Under the pieces are notes generated by a model. It saw only the letters and a program-made list of their open reading frames with translations. It was not told where the DNA came from and searched no databases. Below, in pieces: positions 57,513 through 64,000 of a stretch of DNA of 64,000 bases. The stretch's first letter is position 1. Each line of letters starts with the position of its first letter. Source of the DNA: Larix kaempferi. Its lineage: Eukaryota; Streptophyta; Pinopsida; Pinales; Pinaceae. Position numbers and translations under genes: made by a program. The stretch spans positions 3,985,001-4,049,000 of the forward strand of contig BSBM01000809.1 in assembly GCA_027924585.1 (NCBI GenBank), in the 5' to 3' direction.

Positions 57513-58579
57513 TTGAAGTTCCTAGGATATGGGAAGAATGCCATGATCCGTCGATCATGAAGAATGATGTTTGGGATGTAGTCCCAAGAGCTGAAGGGAA
57601 TTTTGTTATGAATTTCATATGGATCTATCAAGATCAAGCATGCTGCAGATGGCAGCATAGAGAAATATAAAAGTGATGAAATAGAAGATACACTGGATGG
57701 ATTTCAAGACAGCTTTCTTGAATGGTGTAGTTGAAGAAGAAGTGTATGGGGAGCATCCACTTGGTTTTGAGACACATGACAGGAAATCATATATGTGAAG
57801 AACTTGGTATGGTAGGATAGGCAGCTTTCTATCTAGTTTGATCTTTACCAAGAGTAAGAGGGTTCCAACCTTTACTACAAGGTTGAGGTGGGCAATCCAG
57901 GGATACTCTTATTGTATGTGGATGACCTGTTTGTAACAAGAGATGATAGATTGATTGCCGACACACAGTGGAAGCTTGCAGCTGAGTTCGAGATGAAGGA
58001 CTTGGGGATGATGCACTATTTTCTTGGTATGGAGGTGTGGCAGAGTACATATGGAATCTTCCTTGGACAAAGGGAAGTATGCAGTAGAGATTCTGAAGAG
58101 GTTCGAGATGATGGATTGCAAGGCTATGGCCACACCTATGGCATCAAACCTGAAGCTTCTGTGTGATGCTTCATCTGATCCGGTCGATGTCACGATGTAT
58201 CGTCAGATGATTGGGTCCTCTATGTACCTGACGAACACAAGACTAGATATTTGCTTTGCAGTGAACACATTGAGCCAATTCCTGACGGATCTGAGAGATG
58301 TTCACCTGGTTGCTGTAAAGCATATTCTGAGATTGGGCAAGTAGTGCTGCAGATAGGAAGAGCACTTCTGGGTGCTGCTTTAGTATGGGATCAGGTGTGA
58401 TCTCTTGGTTTAGCAGGAAGCAGTCCTGCGTAGCACTGAGTACAGCCAAAGCAGAGTATGTTGCGATGGATGAGCAGGTTGCAGATGTATTGACCAAGCC
58501 GTTGGCCAGAGTGGAGTTTGAGTACTTCAGAGAGAGGCTTGGTGCACTTCAGATCAAGGTTCCTTCCAAAGGCAAGTGA
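57513..58579 (+). pseudogene. Copia G RT-RNase H remnant
   Basis: The RT start reads EVPRIWEECHDPSIMKNDVW, then the family deletion joins SIEKYK to the GATGAAATAG that encodes MKWKIH in B (57664-57690). Unlike A, D and F it keeps the FLNGVVEEEVYGEHPLGFE equivalent. The core at 57888-58166 has an intact catalytic YVDDLFVT. An extra base near 58070 shifts the frame to 58024-58344 (KYAVEILKRFEMMDCKAMAT). Two further deletions remove much of RNase H: ILRLGK replaces RYLKG to DSDWAG, and EYVAMDEQVADVLTKP skips from the active-site region to the end. It is not functional. Confidence 0.88.
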
Positions 58580-58869
58580 TGAGTCCGGAAGATGCAGATG
58601 CACATGATATTTTCTGACATGGTTGATGTGTTCTCCCTTGGTCGTGATATAATTGCTGAGCCATTTTTCACATGGTGGTAGATGTGTTCTCCCATGGTGA
58701 AAAACTAAGGGCTGGAGCCTTCCCCGAATGGTGGTAGATGTGTTCTCCGATGTCGGTGGTGTAAGTACTGCATGATGTGCATCTGGGTTGTGCTTCGTGG
58801 ACGATGAGATGATCTGAAGAGGATGATGCTATGATGATCTGCAGATCATGGATGATGAGCATCAGGATG

Positions 58870-59440
58870 ATGCTCTAGTTACTACTCTGTATATGCATCA
58901 GAATGATGCTGGATATGATCAGTTAGATCATTTATACGTATATGTATGTACTCATCATGTTGAATGCTGGATATGATCAGTTGGATCATTTGTATGTATT
59001 TTGTATATGCATCATGTTGGATACTTGGACCATGTATCTGTATATGTATCAGGCGGATACATTGTATGATCAAGTAGATCGTGTATGTTGATATGTATCA
59101 GATTTGATCAGGTGGATACACTGTATGATCAGGTGGATCATGTATGATGATATGTATCAGGTAGATACTTGGTTTGCATCAGGTGGATGCATTGTATGAT
59201 CAGGATGATCATGATGACGAGCTTCAGGATGTTTCTCCAGATGGTATGTATCAGGTAGATACTTGGTAAGCATCAGGTAGATGCATTATATGATCAGGAT
59301 GATCATGGATGACGAGCTTCAGGATGTTGCTCCAGATGACATGCAGCAGGATGTTGCAGTGATTATGATCAGGATGATCATGTGTACATCAGGATGATGT
59401 ATGGTGAGTATCAGGTTGATACTCTGTGACCATGGAACAG
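58870..59440 (+). repeat. Copia G 3'-region tandem array, ATGATCAGG unit
   Basis: Repeats of ATGCTGGATATGATCAGTTG and GTATCAGGTGGATAC, the reverse complements of the A, B, D and F units, as expected for a plus-strand copy. The 58580-58869 stretch before it has three copies of TGGTAGATGTGTTCTCC with CATGGT or GATGTC around them. Confidence 0.8.
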
Positions 59441-59454
59441 GTTGTGAAGATAAG

Positions 59455-60050
59455 CATGTAATTTGTGCCCTGGGAGATTTGCAGATAGTCTTTTGAGGTT
59501 TTGCCTATGGCATGTAATTTGTACCCTGGGATATCTGGCAAATGCTCTTTCGAGGTTTTTCTTGGGAGGACATATAATTTGTGCCCTGGGAGGTCTGCAT
59601 ATAGTCTTTTGAGGTTTTTCCTATGGCATGTAATTTGTGCCCTGGGATATCTGGCAGATGCTCTTTCGAGGTTTTGTCCTATGGAATGTAATTTGTGCCC
59701 TGGGAGATCTGATAGGTTGAGCCGTGTGCTCGTAATCAGTCCTGGGATGCTCTTTCGAGGTTTTTCCATGACCACATGTAATTTGTGCCTTAGGAGATCC
59801 GATAGGTTGAGCCTTGTGCTCGTAATCAGTCCTAGGATGCTCTTTCGAGGTTTTGTGGTGACCACATGTAATTTGTGCCCTGGGAGATCTGATAGGTTGA
59901 GCCTTGTGCTCGTAATCAGTCCTAGGATTCTCTTTCGAGGTTTTCTGGTGGGGTCACATGTAATATGTCCTGGAGTTCTGGACAGGATGAAAAAGGCCTC
60001 AGATGCTCTTTAGGGTTCATGCTAGTCAAGAGACTCTTTTAAGGTTTTGT
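59455..60050 (+). repeat. Copia G 3'-region tandem array, long unit
   Basis: Eight or so units of 60-92 bp with ATGTAATTTGTGCCCTGGGA, ATGCTCTTTCGAGGTTTT and GCTCGTAATCAGTCC. Open frames on both strands (59501-60013, 59389-59865) come from the repeat. Confidence 0.82.
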
Positions 60051-60261
60051 GATGCACATAATAAGTCCTGAGATTTCCACAGTATGGCCAGTGATGACGA
60101 AGACCTGTAGGTGGTGGGCCTACATCCAGTATGAAAAAGGACTGGCTCTGTAGAACTTCTTATGACGAGTAGATTTAGAGATTGATTGAGATAGCAGCAG
60201 CAGTGACGATGATCCAGAGAAGATGACTTGTGCTAGTAGACCTGTGTCGAGAAATACCTTC

Positions 60262-60276
60262 CTAGTTAAGAGGGAG
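60262..60276 (+). promoter_or_regulatory. Copia G polypurine tract
   Basis: CTAGTTAAGAGGGAG directly before the 3' LTR, identical to the other family members. Confidence 0.9.
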
Positions 60277-60965
60277 TGTTGATGTATATGTAACTTCGGA
60301 ATGTATTTCAATATATGTATATTGCATTCCTATATAGATGTTATTATTCCTCTATACGAAAGTGTCATCATTTATATTGTAAGTGTCGTAACTTATACTT
60401 GATGGGTTATTAGACCACCTTGTTGGGGTCGGCCCTGTATAAGTCATGTGGGTCAAAGGGTTATTAGACCACCCTATTGGGGGTCAACCATGTGGGTCAA
60501 AGGGTTATTAGACCACCCTATTGGGGGTCAACCATGTGGGTCAAAGGGTTATTAGACCACCCTAGTGGGGGTCAGCCTAGTCAGCATTATGTTAAGTGGT
60601 TAAGTTGAGGCCGACCTAGTTGAGTAAAGGTCAAGTCAAGTTAGTGTATAAATAGAGAGTGTGTCTCTCTCATTTTACACATTCTATTCTCTCACTCACA
60701 CTTGGGAGAGTGGTGCACTTGTGGAGGAGGAGGCTCTACTGCTAGGAGAAGACTATATGTTGTATTCTGGTTGTATCATTGCTCTATCTATCTCTGAGGA
60801 AGTTATTGGGGTTTTTCACCTTTATGGTTTTCCCCAAGTAAACTCCGTGTCTCTTGTGTGCTTGCATTATTGTGTCCATGATTGATAAGCTATAGATTTG
60901 TTATACATGTTGTTCTCTCAGTTGAGATCCTAGATCAGATTGAAGTAAATTCTAAAAATTTAACA
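60277..60965 (+). repeat. Copia G 3' LTR with a 44-bp triplication
   Basis: The LTR is 689 bp, 87 bp longer than its partner. The 44-bp segment containing TTATTAGACCACCCTATTGG and ATGTGGGTCAAAGGG is present three times in tandem (about 60460-60565) but once in the 5' LTR. Otherwise the ends and TATA box match. Confidence 0.93.
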
Positions 60966-60970
60966 GAATA

Positions 60971-61790
60971 GATTGGTTGGCGTCGATAGAGGGAGACCTT
61001 GCAACTATCAAGGCAATGATGTTTCCTTAATAGGAGAGTGAGTTGTACAACCAAGAGGTGTTGGTACTGATAGTGGTACTGACATACTATGGGGATAGGG
61101 AATAATTGGGGTGATAGAGTGAGGGGGACTCAAACTTCCTTTGTTCATAGAATGATGACATAGATGACCTGGAAGCATATGAAACCGAATTTAGGTATGG
61201 GGATCATAGCTTAAGGGATTAGGGGTATGTACTGCAATGAGAGAGGCTGAAGAGGGAAAACTGATGTATGGTATCGGGAAAATTTCAGGGTTGCATATCG
61301 TAGAATAATCTGAACAAAGGTGACCAAATTGGGTAAGCTGCCATGATAGTGTGACTAGACATGATCTGTTGTGGTGCTGAGAAGCACCGTTGGGGCCTTG
61401 TTCATGGTTTAAGAAGCTCAAAGAAGGGATAAAATTGTGCTCATAATGGTACTGTCCTGTGGATTTTTTGCGAGCCCAAGACTATTCGTGCTCGTGGTTT
61501 TTTTCGATTTTAGAGAGTCTGAAAGTAGTAATCAAACTCCAAGGGGGTTCTTTTTCGTATGTTAGTCTCCAAGGATCGAAAAAGCATAAAAGGATGCAAT
61601 GAAGAACTCTTCTAGCTGACGTGACTAGAGTATTCCTTTTTCATAATTAGTCTACAAGGTTCAGAAAAGGGGTAAACGTATACCAGGTATACGCCCTTTC
61701 AGATACATTTAGCGAGCATGAAAGGAAGCAAGATTGCTCGATGATCTTTTCATTGTTTTAGGAGTCATAAAAGAGTTTAACAGAAACTCC
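60971..61790 (-). other. H1 interior, non-coding
   Basis: It lies between Copia G and the Tat polyprotein remnant. The minus strand should hold RT, RNase H and integrase if the element were whole, but no motif is seen. The frame at 61191-61421 is unrecognised. A large internal deletion or replacement has occurred. Confidence 0.55.
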
Positions 61791-62735
61791 CTAAGTGCCT
61801 TTTTCGTAAAGGAATTGATCAGCCCGAAAAATGGGTAAAATTATGCCGAACACAAGTAATGGTGATTCAAGGAGGAAGTTTTCGATCAAGGGACGAGTAT
61901 GGGAACCAAAAATAGTGGTGGGGGGGAATACTGATGGGGCCTCCTTGCGGGTTGATGAATGAGAGAAAAAAAATGCCATAATTGGAGAATGGATGGAGTG
62001 GGTGGGTCGTTTCTTTTGGCTGACGAGTGGTACGTTGGGACAAGTGTCAATATGGTGTTCTATGATAGCAGGATCAAGACCCAACATCTCAGTATAGAAC
62101 CATGCAAATACGTCGTGAAACTCTTGAAAGAGTTCTTTGTAGGCTTGTACCTCATCCTATGTGCATGATGCACCCAAGGAAATGAATTCTTGTATTCTAG
62201 GCTGGGTAAAGATGCCAAATTTAATAACGGGTGAAATATTGGACATATTTCCTTCCTCAAAGGCATCAAGGGCTGGGATTGGATCCTTGAACCAGTCGAA
62301 TTTAGTAGGAAGGAAATATTTGGATTCAATGGAGAGTTGGTTCGTCGTCAAAGAGGTAGATGCTTTGGGAATGAAGTATGGTCGATGGTGCATATCATCC
62401 CAGGGGTAGTCTGGTGCAGTAAGTGCTTCAAGTATTTCCTCATCATTGCGGAAGCATTGTGTTGTCAAATCGGTTGACTGGGGTGCACTGGTTGATGAGA
62501 TCATATAAATGGTATTGATATCTTTCGAGGAAGAATATTTTGGGGGATATATTTCCTCTATAAGGGGAGGGGATATCTCTAGGTCGTAATTATTCAATTC
62601 GTATAGAGATGCTCTATAATTTGGGAGATCTGGGCAGTGATGTGAATAATGGCTGTAAATGCCACATATCGCATAGGGGTGATTGGTATGCAGGGATTTA
62701 TCACGAGGCTGAGGGGTAAGGTCAAGTTTAAAAAA
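61791..62735 (-). pseudogene. Tat/Ogre-type gypsy polyprotein remnant (gag end to RT start)
   Basis: A single minus-strand frame runs down to 61791 with one TAG (62154-62156). It begins inside the abutting LTR. A knuckle-like YAICGIYSHYSHHC follows, its first Cys replaced by Tyr. Next come EEILEALTAPDYPWDDMHHR, SNISPVIKFGIFTQP and SLGASCT. After the stop DEVQAYKELFQEFHDVFAW is followed by MLGLDPAIIEHHIDTCPNV and QKKRP. The F-x-D-V-F-A-W, G-L-D-P-x-I-x-E-H-x-I and K-K-R-P motifs open the RT region of Tat/Ogre/Athila gypsy elements. The catalytic RT, RNase H and integrase do not follow, and the protease D-S/T-G is absent. Confidence 0.78.
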
Positions 62736-63500
62736 TGTTACTTGGGTTTTCACCCAAGCATGTGCTAATGTGCACCTACTAACTTACAGTAGCATTTTAG
62801 ATTAAACAGTAAAAGTAAATAAATGTAAAATAGTAAATCTGATCTAACATGTGCAATAAAATAACTCTAGATTAAAAACAATAAACAAAATAGATCCATG
62901 AGAGACATAAATGAAAACTTCAATATTTTCTATTACCTCAAAGGGTTAGGATGGTTGAGCTTGAGCAGGTGCAATGGTGAGGTGCTCCAATGCTTGAAAG
63001 GACTTTCTCTTCTCCAAGATGCTAATGGGGGATTGGCCAAAAAGGGCAGTCCAAAGGTGGATCTAAGCTCAAATGGTGGCTCAAGATCTCAGGAGTGAAA
63101 CGGGAAGCATAAGGATAGGATGAATGTGGATGAATAGTGAGGAGCCTCTATCACCTTTTATAGTTTTTTGGTGATGGAGAATACCATTTATGGTTTAAGG
63201 AAACCGATGGTATTGGTAAAAAATGGTTTAGATTTCTTTTTCTTCTTTTTCCATCTTTTTCCTTTTTTGAATATATTTTTTAATAGTATTCCCTTTTAAT
63301 TGATTTTTGGGAATTTTGGACCCTTTTTGAAGGGTTTTCATATTTTTTGAGGAAAATTAAATATTTTGAGGAGAAAAAGATGGATTTTGGTCTTTTTGGT
63401 GACCTTTTGAAGGTTTTAGAGGCTAAAATGGTAGGAAAAGTGGACAAATGGGTCATGTGAACAGGGAAATGAGCTAGTGAGCACTTTTTGGGTGTTAACA
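62736..63500 (-). repeat. H2 LTR
   Basis: The repeat is 765 bp and on the plus strand runs TGTTACTTGGG to GGTGTTAACA. It is homologous to 52355-53091. The sequence to its right is homologous to the H1 interior next to the 3' LTR, so this is the 3' LTR of a second minus-strand copy. No primer site lies on its left side, which reads AAAAA and then gag codons. Confidence 0.75.
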
Positions 63501-64000
63501 GATTGCCCCCTGATGTGTGAGGGCAGGAGCTCATCATATGGCCAATAGACATCATAACTTCTTTTTCTTTTTCTTGGGGTTTGGAGGAGAGAAGAGACCA
63601 ATTGGAGAATGGAACAACAGGCCCATGCAAACTGCACAAACTAAAAATACATGGCCTCAAAATGAATGATGAATAATCTCTGATAATGGACGAGGCGGGC
63701 ATACCCGTGTTCGTATCAAGACATATAAATAATAATGAGGCCCAAAAAAGGGGGACCTGAACAATGCATATAAACCTGCTGTGTACATCATAATGGTCCA
63801 GAGGGGACACAATGTTGGGACATACTTCATGGTCATACCATGACTGATCTTGAAAAACTGATACACTCGAAAAGAGCAACAATCATTCTGAATGAGGTGT
63901 CAAAAGGGCTGTTGAACTGCTGGACCTGAAGGTATCTAATAACTAGAAGGATTCAGTAACTATGAGTTAGAATCTCAAGGGCAGACTGAGCTGTATCTGA
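63501..64000 (-). other. H2 interior, cut by the window end
   Basis: Homologous to 53092-53590, with many substitutions. A 200-codon open frame (63280-63882) crosses from the interior into the LTR, as in H1. The remainder of H2 lies outside the window. Confidence 0.6.

Larger units (their letters stand above)
53923..60965 (+). mobile_element. Copia G, non-autonomous, inserted in H1
   Basis: The element is 7043 bp with TSD GAATA at 53918-53922 and 60966-60970. LTRs are 602 bp (53923-54524) and 689 bp (60277-60965). The plus-strand order is LTR, primer site, leader, gag remnant with GT-AG block, degenerate interior, RT and RNase H remnant, two arrays, polypurine tract, LTR. It is the least deleted RT of the A/D/F/G family at the N-terminal side. 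Confidence 0.95.

Noticed and set aside
59501-60013. 170-codon open frame, with similar frames at 59389-59865, 25558-25953 and 15210-15638
   Set aside because: They read through tandem repeats on either strand; the peptide repeats follow the DNA period and have no conserved start.
59455-60050. CRISPR-like arrays of regularly spaced direct repeats (also 4063-4445, 25375-25975, 45395-45905)
   Set aside because: Units are contiguous diverged tandem repeats with no unique spacers, and they lie at the same place in every Copia copy.

Overview
The window is plant nuclear DNA made almost entirely of transposable elements and repeats. I found no intact host gene. The evidence for a plant is: Ty1/copia and Ty3/gypsy LTR retrotransposons with plant-type initiator-Met primer sites, a chromodomain gypsy, a Tat/Ogre-type gypsy, a hAT transposase relic and short GT-AG introns. 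Several generations of old insertions, each with scattered stop codons, would suit a large, slowly purged genome such as a conifer. That last point is an inference; the species cannot be read from the sequence.

Layout. 1-1314: leader, primer site and 5' LTR of a truncated Copia (minus strand). 1536-2152: a two-exon gene fragment of unknown family. 2651-2949 and 32093-32194: two parts of one hAT (DUF659-type) transposase gene. Its 79-bp intron was split by chromodomain gypsy C (3019-32077, TSD CAAAA). C itself carries three Copia insertions: A in its 3' LTR (3206-9701, TSD TTCAA), B in its protease (14446-21689, TSD GTGTT) and D in its 5' LTR (24544-31551, TSD CCTTG). Removing all three leaves an 8.3-kb gypsy with LTRs of 1771 and 1766 bp. 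32878-44545: a tandem satellite of about 355 bp, split by a non-autonomous gypsy, E (34287-41051). 44549-51648: Copia F. 51649-52354: unassigned sequence with one possible terminal exon. 52355-62735: a Tat/Ogre-like gypsy remnant (H1) holding Copia G (53923-60965, TSD GAATA). 62736-64000: the start of a second H copy (H2), running off the window.

How the parts relate. A, D, F and G form one non-autonomous Copia family. All lack protease and integrase and share one internal RT deletion, and A, D and F share a second. B is a related, nearly complete Copia whose single frame has five stops. Such a relative could have supplied enzymes in trans (inference). D, F and G hold a GT-AG block of 341-370 bp in the gag remnant, and A lacks exactly that block, as a reverse-transcribed spliced RNA would. 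E, which encodes a large acidic protein but no pol, shares LTR segments and a gag knuckle layout with gypsy C, so C-like elements are its likely helpers.
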